In this document: positions 19,640-30,433 of the stretch, in pieces | Numbering within the stretch: the first letter of the stretch is position 1 | Layout of the letters: each line of letters opens with the position of its first letter | Assembly: GCA_049999765.1 (NCBI GenBank) | Contig: JBNGIQ010009489.1 | Coordinates: forward strand, 237,695-275,820 | Direction of reading: 5' to 3' | From: Phaeoceros laevis | Taxonomy: Eukaryota; Anthocerotophyta; Anthocerotopsida; Notothyladales | Length of the DNA: 38,126 nt | The notes under the pieces: generated by a model | What the model was told of the DNA's origin: nothing | Database searches by the model: none | What the model saw: the letters and a program-made list of their open reading frames with translations, nothing else | Made by a program: the position numbers and the translations under genes

Positions 19640-20780
19640 GTAGCGAAGCTGAATGGGAAGTACTGAGACAAGAACATGTAGCCTGTTGTCAAAATTTCGC
19701 GAAAAAAAGGTTTGTCTGTGATGGGAGTGCAACTGGAATATTGGATTCTGCAGCAGAGGGTTCAACTTTGGACAGCTGGGTGAAGGAGAATTTGGAGGCT
19801 GGGGCTCTTTCCATAGGGATCATAGGGACCATGCTAGGAGCAAACCAGGTTGGAAGCTTTGGGTGCCGGATAAGGAGTATATGATGGATGTCGAGGATAT
19901 GAATATTGGAACACGCACAGGAGATGAAGCTGGAGATTCCAGCCGGTGAAGACACCATCTCAGCCTTTCTGAGAGCTCACACTTTTGTGAAGGATGTACC
20001 ACAGGCTACTAGAAACTTTTGCACTGCAAACTTCATACTAAACGAGGCTCACATGGAAAAGTTGGGTTACGTGGTGAATGCTACGGAAGGGGACTCGCCC
20101 CGTTTACCATGTTGCAGATGACATCTACTTACCGATCCTCGTCAAGTACTGAGCTAGGCAGGGACTTCAGGTATGTTATCCAGATAAAAGGTATGTAATT
20201 TCTTTGACCCCTTGGATGATTGAACTAGATCAGCCTCCAAAGTTGTTGGCCCTTTACACCTTAGGTAGGAGGTAGAAGGGACATGTGACAAGGAGGTATG
20301 AATGGTCTGAGTTGACAGACAAGCTTGCTGGCGCAGTTGAAAAGGTTCCAATTGGAACCTTTTCAATAGCATTCTTAAGCTGCAAGCTTAAGGATGGTCT
20401 CAGGTGGTGCATCGGGTTTTGGTACCACGATCTCTGAGCGAGGGATGGCATGTTTCAAAAAATAGAATGTAAACTTCTCAAAAAACATTTCAGAAGAACT
20501 TCAGAGATTAAGGCAGCTGCTACACAACCTGGAGGGATTCCTTAAACAACTTCAGCTACATCCGGCCAGGATTGAAACTTGCCTGAGTGGTCATGAATCT
20601 CTGTAGAATCATCCCATCCTTGCTTTTGTTTGGCTTGTTGCTATCAGTCGTTGAACACTAAAAGGATATGGTATGAGTGTTTCAGTACAGCACTTGAACT
20701 GGGCTTAAAGCTCAGCCATGAATCCTTAAACCTTTGCACCATAAATTTACAAAACTCCATTTGAAATAGCTGGCAGTTCC
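19640..20780. repeat. Segmental duplication, copy 1
   Basis: Long stretches match 21060-22070 in the same order and orientation: a segment with TTTCGCGAAAA followed by GGTTTGTCTGTGATGGGAGT, another with EMKLEIPAGEDTIS-coding sequence, one with ACCGATCCTCGTCAAGTACT, and one with CTACATCCGGCCAG. The copies differ by substitutions and indels. One short plus-strand frame is shared (HAxEMKLEIPAGxDTIS), which might be an exon remnant; no function is recognised. Confidence 0.75.
20337..20366. repeat. Perfect 30-bp palindrome with no loop
   Basis: Fifteen bases from 20337 (TTGAAAAGGTTCCAA) are followed directly by their reverse complement. A second, smaller palindrome with arms CTTAAGCT and loop GCA lies close by at about 20373-20391. 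The corresponding region of the second segmental copy lacks the palindrome. Confidence 0.9.
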
Positions 20781-20990
20781 GTTACAGGCTTTTTGTGTAG
20801 AATCAGGTAATCCAGTCGAGGCCTGCTCGGAATTTGCCGTCGCCACATTTGAGATTAGACCGCAAAACACAAGCTGGCTTGCAAAAGAATGCCCCGGTAT
20901 TGCCAGGACTTGGGTTTGCGTCCCTTGTACGCCACTGAGCTTCAACCAGGCTTTCATGCCATATGTGATGAGACGGATGACATCAGGATA

Positions 20991-21033
20991 GTGTCGCTGA
21001 CAACATGTCACATTCACATGTTGTCAGCGACAC
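20991..21033. repeat. Inverted repeat, 18-bp perfect arms, 7-base loop
   Basis: The arm GTGTCGCTGACAACATGT (20991-21008) is repeated inverted at 21016-21033. The hairpin sits at the boundary between the two copies of the segmental duplication. Confidence 0.9.
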
Positions 21034-21059
21034 GTTGCCTCGACCTTCCTCGTTTGAGT

Positions 21060-22070
21060 CTCGTAGCGAAGCTGAGTGGGAACTAGTGTATCAAGAATAT
21101 GTGGCCCACTGTCAAGATTTCGCGAAAAGGTTTGTCTGTGATGGGAGTGCAACTAAAATATTGGATTGTGCAGCATAGGGTTCTACTTTGGTCTATACGG
21201 ACCATGCTAGGAGCAAACCAGGTTGGAAGGTTTCCAAGGGTGTCGAGAATTGTTAGAACATGCACGGGAGATGAAGCTGGAGATTCCTGCTGGTGACGAC
21301 ACCATCTCATCAGCCTTTCTGAGGGCTCGCAGTTTTGTGAAGGCTGTACCACGGCCACTTAAAACTTTTGCACTGAAAATGACAGTTTTATTTCATATCT
21401 CACATTCATATTAAACGAGGCTCACTGGGAAAGGTTGGGTTACGTCACTTACGTGGTGAATGCTACTCCTCCCGGTTTACCATGTTGCAGATGACCTCAA
21501 CCTACCGATCCTCGTCAAGTACTGAGCAAGGCAGGGACTTCCGGTATGTTATCCGGGTAAAACGTATGTCATTTCTTTGACCTTCGAAGGTTGAACTGGA
21601 TCAACCTCCAAGTTGTTGGCCCTTTATACCTTTTAGGTAGGAGGCAGAAAGGGACATGTGACACCGAGGTAAGAATGGTTTGAGTTGACAGACAAGCTTG
21701 CGGGCGCACCTAAAAGCCAAGACCTCTGAGCGAGTGATGTCATGTTTCTAAAAATGGAATGTAAACTTGTGTCTTTATAAAAAACATTCCTGGAAGAAGG
21801 CAGCTGATACACAACCTCGAGGGATTTTTTAAACAACTTCAGCTACATCCGGCCAGCATTGAAACTTTGTCTGAGTGGTCGTTTCTGTAGAATCATCCCA
21901 GCCTTGCTTTTGTGTGGCTTGTTGCAATCAGTTTCACCAAAAGGATGCTTTTTGTATACGTGTACCGAAAGTTGTAGCACAGCACTCGAACTGGGCTTGA
22001 AGCCCAACCACGAGTCCTTTGCACCATAAAATTTACACAACTTCAGGATTTCAAATAGCTGGCAGTTCCG
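21060..22070. repeat. Segmental duplication, copy 2
   Basis: This is the partner of 19640-20780 in direct orientation and is somewhat shorter. It has lost the palindrome region of copy 1 and carries its own indels. No intact gene is visible in either copy. Confidence 0.75.
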
Positions 22071-23099
22071 TTAATGCCACGGGCCTGGATGTAAACACAA
22101 TGACCAGCTGCTGCAACCGCTTGGGACCTCTCACGTACATGCTATCGCACCAAACCTTTTGCCTTTGCCCAACATGCTTGTCTACAATGGACTCCCAGTT
22201 CTTGAGGACGTCATTCTATGTTTTACGGGGTAATTGGCAGAAGCTGTTCCCTTCTCAGCTGGCTGACATTTACCGACAATAGCTCAGTTAACTTAGTTCT
22301 GAAAGCCAATCTGCAGGTACTCTCCTCTATGCTGCCTTTCAAAATTTTTGCTGGAAGACTCTGGACCACAAAAGACATGGTAAACGCACAAAACGTAGCA
22401 TTTCTTCGTTTCCATCTGCTTCGCCATGCTCCTATCCGCCTTCCAGCAGATTTGCCAGCTCTAGGGAGGCGTGTACAATTGCAGGTCAACATGCCTCCCT
22501 AAAGCTGGTGGAGGGCGGATTGAAGATGAAGGACAAAAGTCCTGAACCAAATAAGATCACCATCTTATGACTAGCCTAGAACTCTGCCAAACCAGGTGCT
22601 TGAAGCAAAAAAGTTGACTCAAGGGAAGGTGACATGGCTTCCAACTTGTGCATCAATTGAGAGTCATGGAACCTTCCAGAAAAAACCCAGCTGACGCTTA
22701 CTGCGAACCTGCTTCAGGAAGCTGGTGTCCTGAAGCAGGTCCGCATGTGGATATATCTGCTCTGGATCATCTAATTGTTGTAAAGTCTGTGATGGTTCAA
22801 TTCCTACATGTCTGTCTGCGGGGCAAACTTGTAGTGTTAGTCTCGCCTCTCACAGCTCCTGCGTATGCATCTGTGACAGTGGAAGTGCACATGAAGGTAA
22901 GCTCTTGCCCACCCAGATCACAAGGCCTGCACCTCTTCCTTCATCGTTGCAACTTCCATCCCGTCTTAAGTTCAGCTCTTCTCTTCTTCTGCAACCGACA
23001 GCAGTCTGCAAGCCTGCAAAAGATTCAACATTTTGCCTTCTCACTGATCAGCAGCTCTGGTGCACAGCCTCGAAGATCAAGTGCAGTTAGTACCTGCTG
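22071..23099. other. No supported gene; one inverted repeat
   Basis: Only short frames on both strands. An inverted repeat with 13-bp perfect arms (ACCTGCTTCAGGA at 22707-22719 and its complement at 22728-22740) is present. Sequence just 3' of member D on the minus strand was searched for a RING exon and none was found. Confidence 0.5.
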
Positions 23100-24343
23100 T
23101 TAATCTATTCTGGAAATGTCAGCCTCCAGGGACTCGTTCTCCTCCTCCAGCCGGCTGATCTCACCCTGCAGCCTGGTGACCTCCTCTGCCAGCACCCGCA
23201 AGAGCTTATCCTCCTCCTCCTTGAACATGCCCGGGTACAGAAGGCCCCTGCTTGCCACAGCCGGCACTTGCTCCTCACCGTCGCTCTGCATTTCGGCAAC
23301 GTCTTCCAAGCCCAGTTCCGAAGCCGCAGGTGAGACAGAAATCACAGTAGGCTCATCCAGCTCACCCTTCTTCTCATCCTCAGCAACTGGCTTCATCAGC
23401 CTCTGCGCCACGACACGGTTCCAGGACTCCCCGGACGGGAGGAGGATGGTCTCTTCCCCTTGCATTTCTCCCTGCGCGCCCTCTGGTTCTGGCTCCTTCC
23501 TCTTAACAGGCACTGGCAGTGGCGCCACCGTCCTGTGGACGCCAGGATGTAATCTCTCGGCACGGCCAGAGCCCTTGAGAACACACTGTGCCTCAACCTG
23601 AAGCCACTGCTCCTCAAACTCGGGGCTCCAATTAAGTGCCGTGGCCTGCACCCTCATCAGCTCCGAACACCGCTGCAGCTTCTCCCAGAAATAGGACCGC
23701 CTGGCCGGGGTGACTCTCTCATGTTGCCACTCGGATGCCCAGGCCTTGAGCACCTTGAGCGTGAGGTAGTCCCTGAAATCCCTGGACCCCATCACCGCTT
23801 CCCACAATTTCATCTTGTAAATGTGGGCAGGGCTCCCGCCTGTCGGAAGAGTCATCCGGCCGCTGCACACATCTCCTCCTCCCCCTCCCAGTCCTTCTGC
23901 TGCAGCAATCCTTTTCCGGAGCGTGGATGCCCTTGCATTCTCGAAATTCTTCAGCGCCTTCACCAGTGTCCCATACACTTCACTGACATTGTTATCGTGC
24001 AGAAAGTCCCACCTGTAGGTCTTCAGGCTGTAGGCTTGGAAGAGATGCCCTTCCAGCGGAATGCGGAACGCAACACCCAACCGCTCAATCCACAGAAACA
24101 GAGCCAGCATTCGCTCAGGCGCTCGCGCCGGAATCACCCTGGGTAGGTCCGGAAGAACCTCTGCAGCCAGGCAAGCGTAAGCTAGCTTTCAGACAAATCC
24201 CTCAGCCATGGACATATGTATTCACAAACGAAACTCAGGTGCCACAATTTCATCTCACCTTCCCGATTCCTGGCCAGCCGGCCTTTGGCCACAGCCATGG
24301 CCTGAGCTTCCGCATGTCTCTTCCTCCTGCTAGAGCTCCCCAT
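23100..24343 (-). CDS. Family member D: unknown N-terminal domain plus coiled coil, RING-less
   Basis: Exon 1 is 24343-24259 (85 nt, MGSSSRRKRHAEAQAMAVAK, basic, donor GTGAGA, phase 1). Exon 2 is 24160-23100, after an acceptor CTGCAG. The product is 381 residues. The family domain occupies about residues 35-230: APERMLALFLWIERLG, AYSLKTYRWDFL, KLWEAVMGSRDF, VLKAWASEW, YFWEKLQRCSEL and NWSPEFEEQWLQVEAQ. A linker with DEPTVISVSPAASELGL matches member C. The C-terminus is a short coiled coil ending in EADISRID and a TAA stop. There is no RING and I found no exon for one downstream. It faces member E head to head with 364 bases between the start codons. It may act as a RING-less partner or competitor of E; this is inference. 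Both exons are undamaged. Confidence 0.75.
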
Positions 24344-24707
24344 GGATGTCTTGCAGCACACAACAACAATGTTGATCAAGCCGCTCAATTCCAACTTTCG
24401 CAAGCGAAAAATGCCGCAGAGACGTAAGATTGGCGGCAAAAACCGGCGGCGTGAGGAAGAAGCCGCATTCAAGGCTCGGTGCCAGGTGGTGCTGACGGGG
24501 TGCCCTGTCATCATTGGGTTTCCTTGTTTTTCCTTGTCCTTTGGCGGCCCCGGATCCCACATCCTCGGCTGACACTGCCAATTGGCCAAAGGCCCCCGCG
24601 TACTTCTCGGCGGGAGGCCTGGTGCCGCGCTCTGCCGCCTCTGAAACAGCCTGGACGAGACGTCTCTCTCTCCGCACAGGACATCACATCGTTCATTCAT
24701 CACAGCA
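24344..24707. promoter_or_regulatory. Shared divergent promoter region of members D and E
   Basis: 364 bases separate the two ATGs, so this must hold both 5' leaders and promoters. Two matches to the plant E2F consensus WTTSSCSS are present: ATTGGCGG at 24429-24436 and TTTGGCGG at 24540-24547. A CCAATTGG palindrome, giving a CCAAT box on both strands, is at 24578-24585. I see no TATA box placed for either gene. Co-regulation of the pair is inferred from layout. Confidence 0.5.
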
Positions 24708-25986
24708 ATGTCCAAGGAGCAGCGGCAGGGACAGGAGGCGGCTCTTGCCGCCTCCGCCATGGCCAGGGCTGCCTTGCGCACAAATCGAGCCGGTGATTTG
24801 CGTGCATCTCTTTGAATCCTTCAGGATTGATTGCGCAATTCATTCCCGCAGTTTTCTTTGCCTGACAGAGCTGCAGTTGTTGCTGAATTCTGCAGTGTCT
24901 CAACCCAGCCAGAAGGAGAGGGAGCGCAAATTGTTTGAGGCTTTTCAGAGGCGGGTGGCGGAGGACACGCCCCCGCCGGTGCTGCCGGAGATGTTCGAGA
25001 CGGTGAACCAGCTGGGATTCATTTGGCTTGAATTCCTAGGCCCCGCTTTCGGAATGCCGCAGGAGGGCCACGCTGTGCCGGTGTACGGCCGGGTGAAGGA
25101 TTTCGTGCTCTGCATCCTGGACGAGGGCAATGCGCAGTTGGTGGTGAAGACTCTCGAGGACGCGCACAGGCTCCTGCTGCTCACAGGCTGCCCTGAGGAT
25201 AGCACCGGCACCGGCACCAGGCTGCGGCCATCCCTGGTAGACGGCATGACTGCGCACTTCCACAGCCAGCAGCAGCAGGGCAGGCTCACCGTGCACGAGG
25301 TGCGCTACAGGGTCAAGTTCTGGCAGCAGCTGGAAGGGGGCCTAGGACAGAGCACCTCCAAGGCCTGCCAGCTGCAGAACCTGGTGGTCATGATCAAGGC
25401 GTGGCAGACGGCCTGGATGGGCTACGGGGATCCTGCGGCCTGGGGGGCCGGCAAGCACCGGCGCCGGCTGCTGTGCACGCACCTGCTGGACGCGGCGGAG
25501 GTGCTGCGGGGCCGGGCGGATGCTTTCAACTGGAGCCCCCTCAACGAGGAGGAGTGGCTGGAGTGGGAGGCGGAGCGGCTGCTGGGGAGCGCGCCGCTGC
25601 GGCAGCCCGACGGCTCCTTCAGGAAGAGGAAGCGGAGAGAGGGCTCGGAGGAGGAGCGGAATTACAAGGCGCTGCTGGCGGAGGTGAATGCGCTCAAGGG
25701 GGACAAGGAGAGGCTGGAAGGGGAGAAGTATCGGTTGCAGGAGGAGAACACGGCTCTTGCTGCTGCAGCGGAGGAGGACAAGGCTGCGCTGCGGCAGCAT
25801 CAGCTGCGGTTTGAGACTGAGGTGGCTTGTCAGATTTGCCTGAGCAGTCCGAGGAATGCAGTGCTGCTGCCGTGCCGGCACGGCCAGTTTTGTGGGCCGT
25901 GCATCAAGGAGCACCAGAAGAGCAGGGACACTTGCCCTACTTGCAGGGCTAAGATCAAGACTGTCATCGTGTGTGTAGGTTCCTAA
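24708..25986 (+). CDS. Family member E: unknown N-terminal domain, coiled coil and intact C3HC4 RING, likely E3 ubiquitin ligase
   Basis: Exon 1 is 24708-24792 (85 nt, the same length and phase as in D; MSKEQRQGQEAALAASAMAR). Exon 2 is 24896-25986, after TTCTGCAG. Product 391 residues. The family domain follows: LFEAFQRRV, EMFETVNQLGFIWLEFLG, GMPQEGH, a variable loop, RVKFWQQLEGG, LVVMIKAWQTAW, then NWSPLNEEEWLEWEAERLL. A basic RKRKRREG stretch comes next, then a coiled coil (LLAEVNALKGDKERLEGEKY) and the RING. The RING starts about 50 residues from the end: CQIC, 11 residues, C-R-H, GQF, C-G-P-C, 10 residues, CPTC. The start was chosen over longer upstream open sequence because of the match to D's exon 1. 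This is the most complete member. E3 ligase activity is inferred from the RING; the role of the N-terminal domain is unknown. Confidence 0.85.
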
Positions 25987-26030
25987 ATGAAATTGTCATC
26001 GGGTGTGTAGGTTCCTAAATTAAAATTGAT
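25961..26030 (+). repeat. Tandem repeat across the stop codon of member E
   Basis: A unit of about 34 bases containing GTGTGTAGGTTCCTAAAT occurs twice. The first copy supplies the last codons (IVCVGS) and the stop, and the second lies in the 3' UTR. Confidence 0.8.
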
Positions 26031-27545
26031 GAATTCATGGATGCAGGGAGGGATGGGAAGAGAACTATTCAAGTGTAGAAGCTTTTGCTTGCGGCTGAGC
26101 CAAAGCTAAAGTTCGCTTGCAATCAAGCAGTTACTGTACAGATAGATGTCTCTAGCTAGAGGAAGGGCCGGCTTGCCAACAGGGCAGTAGATTTCCTTCG
26201 ATTTATGGAGCCTTTCAAAAAGCAAGGATGCCAGCTTCTAGAGTTGAGGAGCTTTCATGGTTCCCTGGGAGCCTCGTGTTACTTGCAGGCCATGGGCCTG
26301 TCTGTGAAGAGGCTCAGCCGGATCAGATGTGAGAAATTCTTCTCAGGGATGCTCAGTTGTGTAAGTCTAGCCTCATTTGAGGTTTTCAGGCGAGATTCAT
26401 GAGTAGCAGGGTGCCCAAATGGAGGCATTGTTTGTGCCTGCAGGCAGAATGGCCACCTAGGCTAGCCTGTGATCCATTTGGAGGCACTGCTTGAGATGTT
26501 TGCGTTTGCAGGATGGTGACCCTGTGAATTCTGTAGGAATCATTTTGTGCGAGAGAACTTTCTTACTATAGTACACTGTTTTATCATTTTGTGCGAGAGA
26601 ACTTTCTTACTATAGTACACTGTTTTGTGGCATGTGTTCATGCCCTTGGAAGCTGCCTGGTGCTCAATCATCAGCTGCCCGAGACCTGACATACATATTG
26701 TCACTTGTGGAGCATTACCGATTGTTACCCTCGAGGGCCTCAACAGCTTGGTTTCTTTCTCATCGTTCGAATGAAAGCATTCCAGAAATCGTTTGGCTTG
26801 AATTTTCTTCTTCAGCCCGTCCCTCCTACTCCCTAGTATCGAAAGACCTCGTCCCTCTCAGGTAGTGCTCATGAAATCATACGCTTGGTTGCCAGCAGAA
26901 AGCAAGTCCTGGTGGTCACGGCAAGCAGTTCTGAAGCAAGTACAGGAACACGTCAAGGAGGCTTTTCACAGACGTACAGAGAGCTAACTTTCCATCTCAC
27001 TGGGAGTGCCGGTATATAAGAAGCTGGAAAAATTGATGGACTTGGCCGGAACAACGTGTCCAATAAATTGTGAGAGGAGCGTTTTGAAAGGACGAACAAC
27101 AAAAGACAAACCAGACAAGACGAGTATCTGAGTTGCTGTTTGACACGCTGCGAATGTCAGCTTGGAACTCAGAAACTTGTGTTTCTTCCCCTTCTTTACC
27201 CCGTCGCACGCCGGAGAGATAACTTCTCCTTCTTCGTCTTCCCTCTACTTCCGATTTTTACAGGGCGGGAGGAACTCGTACAGCCCTGTCAGTCCCGCGT
27301 TCATCACTAATCGCAGCATTTCAACCAACGACAGACTCGAAGGACCTGAAAGCGCAACATCTGAAAAGTGGGTCGGTACCAAATTGGAAGCGTTAGCGGC
27401 TTGCAGACAACCAAATGTACTAACTCCTGAGCTTGCACACCCGTGGATTCATGACAGTGTTTCTGTATATATGCAGATGTGGTGTTTCTAGTGGTGCACG
27501 GGTGATCGCAATCGAAGTGTGTCCAAGGCATACTCGTGAGGAGAA
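25987..27545. other. Intergenic; exact 44-bp tandem repeat at 26539-26626
   Basis: No supported gene. The 44 bases beginning ATCATTTTGTGCGAGAGAAC at 26539 are repeated exactly from 26583. Remaining frames are short and without motifs. Confidence 0.6.
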
Positions 27546-27551
27546 TTGACG

Positions 27552-27998
27552 ATGGAGAAGCTACTAGCTTGTCTTGCTCCATCAGTAGTGGAGCAAGAGC
27601 CTGCGCGGGAAGTCAAGAAGTGCGCGAACTGCGCGGATGAGATAGAGAAGCTTATGAGAACCGCCTGTTACCTTGGAAGGTATTGCAAGGAGGTGAGGGA
27701 GACCCGGCAGATCGAGATTCACAATGCTGTCGAAAGTACTCGACGCTAGACGTGGCATTCGTGGTGGACACCACAAGCAGCGCCCGCTTCTTCTTCCCCA
27801 AAGACATGACGGCTTGGGTGTACATGGCCGCCATTGCTCGAAAGATCGCATCCAAACATGCCACTTTCAGAATGCATGTCGCCTTTGCTTTCTATCCAGC
27901 AGGTCACTTGCACGATTTCCGCCTCAGCAGTACTGGCGGATTCCATCTCTCCCCCTCGCCTGCCTCCGACCTCAGAGACTTGGAAGATCTGAGCTAGC
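27552..27998 (+). pseudogene. vWA-like domain fragment
   Basis: From an ATG at 27552 the frame reads MEKLLACLAPSVVEQEP, then a Cys-bearing segment KKCANCADEIEKL. The recognisable domain lies in a different frame, starting near 27738: STLDVAFVVDTTSSARFFF, then helix AWVYMAAIARKIASK and strand MHVAFAFYP. The pattern of strand, D-x-(S/T)-x-S metal site (DTTSS), helix, strand fits the first half of a von Willebrand factor A domain. The two frames join in phase only through a 44-base GTGAGG...AAAG segment, unusually short for a plant intron, so a frameshift is as likely. It stops at 27998 after about half a domain, so it is probably a truncated gene. Confidence 0.45.
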
Positions 27999-28047
27999 TG
28001 GGAGGCGGAAAATCGAGCCCTCGTCTATGTGGGTAGTGACCCTCTCC

Positions 28048-28083
28048 GACGCGTATCGCTTATACGTATAAGCGATACGCGTC
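28048..28083. repeat. Perfect 36-bp palindrome with no loop
   Basis: The 18 bases GACGCGTATCGCTTATAC starting at 28048 are followed directly by their reverse complement. It lies just after the vWA-like fragment. It is the longest perfect palindrome I noticed in the window. Confidence 0.95.
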
Positions 28084-28332
28084 ATCTAAGCTACTGGGAG
28101 CTAAGGAGAAGCTGTTCGTTGCGATAAGAGCCAGTGCCCACCATCAAAGTTCTCCCCAACAGGTCACAAAGTCTTGTCGAACAGCATAGTCCAAATAACA
28201 TCTCAAATGGTAAAAGCACTGCCACCAAGCAGGACCAAAGAATTTATTAATCAGAACACGAAAAGTAATGGGTGAATCAGTAAATTGCATGTAGCCCAAG
28301 CTTGCAATACGTGATTGGAACATCGTCACTCC

Positions 28333-29937
28333 GCACCTGAGCATTTTCACATGCTGCAGCCTCCAAAGATGAGAGTTCGTGCTTCAGCTCACTAATCGTC
28401 TGATGTCATAGGAGCACAGAAAAGGTGTAAGGTAGCAAACTTGGCGACTGAGGAACTCATGGACATTTTAAAAATATGCCAGACCAACCCTAACTGGAAC
28501 AGTTGTTCTAGCACGTAGCCTTCTGCTGCAGTAAAGCCATGCTATATCTTTTCTGCTGCACATTTCTCCATCTCTAACTGCTGCCTGCTGTAATCGAGAT
28601 CTTCATATGCTGAGTTTTGTCTGCAGAAGGAGATGGAATGGTTGAAGGGCATATAGTCATATGACGGATGAGCTAACCGCATTGAACTGGCACAGACAGC
28701 CAAGGCCAACAATACATCAGAAACCACGAATTCAGCTACACGAAGTATGGTAGATGCAATACTTGACAATATTAGATTGCAACTGCTGTTCTGACAGCTG
28801 CAGCTATGCAATCCTGCATTCCCGCTTCCAAACGAGCGACTTTAATTCTTGGCAGCAATTTCTTTGCGACTCAATAACCTGAGACATCAGGGGTAGAACT
28901 CCCTGGTTATTGACCAAACAGGCACACCTAATATGCCGATGCCTAATTGTGCATCCAATAGTATCTGAAGCCTGTCTCGGCACGAAAGCAGAAACCTAAA
29001 AAGCTTTGGCAAACCTCATCCTTGTCCTGCAGTCTTGTTTCCAGGTCTAGTCGCCGCCCACTCATCTCCTCGAGCTACACACACATGCATATGCTGAAGA
29101 TACAAAATAGGGATTCAAACTTGCCGAAGAAGAGAAGAGGTTGAAATGACGGAATGTACTCTGTTCCTCCAGAAACAGACAGTGAGACTGGTTAGTCCTC
29201 TCTTTCTCTTGACCAAAGAGCTGGCTATTGAGATTTTCAATCGTTCTCTGTTGCTCCAGCAACTCCTGCACCTGATGTGATATTTTTGCCTGGAGGGCTG
29301 CAGCGTCCATGTCTTTTTTCTCGAGCTCAGTCCTCTGCAGGCTCCAATTAAAATGGATCACTGTGCCATTCCTGAAGGAGCACTTCTGCTCCGGAAGCTG
29401 CACCTAGCCTTGAACTACATTTGCCACCAGCCAACGCATAAACCATAGACATGTGACTGACCTGTTGACGGACAGTTCGCTGTAGCGTGTCCTGATCTCT
29501 GCCGTTTAACAGAAACTCACCAACATAAATACATACATGAAATCAGGGGTGGGAGAAAAATGCTAAACAAAGCCTTTCAGCCCCATGGAAAGTCACCTGC
29601 AAAACAGGGTTTTTCCCCGTTGATAACCTCCTGAAGCTGTTGAATGACATTGTCCTTGCACCTAATGGCCTCCTCATCATTCTCAGGGGCCTCCGCGGAC
29701 CGAATCACAAGGTCCACATGTTGATCGCGCAACTCCAAGAGTTGCATTTCCATGTCGTTCAGAGCAAACCTAAGGTTTGTAAGCTGGCAATGCTCCCCTG
29801 TGGAACCACCTTGTGCTACCCTGTCTGAACATTCCCCGCTGCTCCCAAGGGCCTTCCCCGATTCTGCGGCTAATGCTGCCAGATTGTACCTGGGAGGGCG
29901 CGAAGGATTCTGACTCAGGGAAGCCGCAGCACTGCAA
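28333..29937 (-). CDS. Coiled-coil protein, several exons, incomplete
   Basis: The best exon runs from about 29937 (acceptor TTGCAG) to 29612 (donor GCAG|GTGACT) and reads RPPRYNLAALAAESGK, NLRFALNDMEMQLLELRDQH and EEAIRCKDNVIQQLQEVI. It joins in phase to a mini-exon near 29505-29461 (DQDTLQRTVRQQ). That joins an exon starting near 29340 (RTELEKKDMDAAALQAKISH, then QELLEQQRTIENLNSQLFG). Further likely exons are at about 28855-28790, 28635-28560 (YEDLDYSRQQLEMEKCAAEK) and 28402-28333 (TISELKHELSSLEAAACENA, with good splice sites). Everything visible is heptad-rich coiled coil; no motor or other domain is seen and I do not recognise the family. The 5' end meets a hairpin and a PPR relic, so the gene may be truncated there. 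Confidence 0.5.
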
Positions 29938-29938
29938 C

Positions 29939-30002
29939 AGGTAAGTTACCTGGTCAGCCGATCTGAGGCGGGCCTCATATTGGCTGACCAGGTAACTTAC
30001 CT
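29939..30002. repeat. Inverted repeat, 21-bp perfect arms
   Basis: The arm at 29939-29959 (AGGTAAGTTACCTGGTCAGC plus one C) is repeated inverted at 29982-30002. The 22-base loop itself contains TGAGG and CCTCA, which pair. The hairpin lies exactly between the first visible exon of the coiled-coil gene and the PPR relic. Confidence 0.95.
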
Positions 30003-30007
30003 ACTTA

Positions 30008-30190
30008 TCAGCGCTGCACAGATTGTGGTCCTGGTTGCGCTCGCAACAGAGAGACTCCTCGCCTGCCATGTTCCACATCTTCCGCTCTAACACAAGCTTG
30101 CACGGCAGCGAAAAAACTGTGACCATTCGGCTCCAAACCTGAGCTGCGCATCAAGCTGGTGTTCCCCGAAAACTTTTCTGCGTCATACGC
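30008..30190 (-). pseudogene. Relic of a PPR gene
   Basis: The segment LMRSSGLEPNGHSFFAAVQA followed by CVRAEDVEHGR matches, helix for helix, the segment of the nearby PPR gene reading EMRRSGVKANGYIFIAALQA and CACAADLESGR. Only about one and a half repeats survive before the frame is lost. Probably a fragment from duplication of a PPR gene related to the one at 31.3-34.2 kb. Confidence 0.6.
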
Positions 30191-30288
30191 TGCAGACATT
30201 GGAAAAAATTGTAAAAGATACGGCTGAACAGCAAGTGTTTTGGCAGAATTGTAGGAAACTGGACGGCGACAACGGACTGAAATATGTC

Positions 30289-30322
30289 TTAGGTAACCCC
30301 CGAGAGGAGGGGGGTTACCTAA
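30289..30322. repeat. Inverted repeat, 13-bp arms
   Basis: TTAGGTAACCCCC at 30289-30301 pairs with its complement at 30310-30322 across an 8-base loop. A CCGGGGCCCCGG palindrome follows at about 30353-30364. Confidence 0.85.
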
Positions 30323-30433
30323 TAATAAGACCGGTGAGTAATCCCCCGAGCGCCGGGGCCCCGGGAGTAAAAAGTACGTGTCAGAAGCCCATTTTTCGAA
30401 ATAGGCCTTGTTATGTATAAGGATGAACTGGTC

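Noticed and set aside
22850-23050. A RING exon for member D downstream of its stop
   Set aside because: Cys and His are present, but not in C3HC4 spacing in any frame.
24514-24895. Upstream extension of the member E frame to 24514
   Set aside because: The longer frame starts in the shared promoter and runs through the intron. The 85-nt first exon matched to member D explains the data better.
25342-25914. 190-codon minus-strand Leu/Pro-rich frame
   Set aside because: Antisense shadow of member E, where high GC keeps all frames open.
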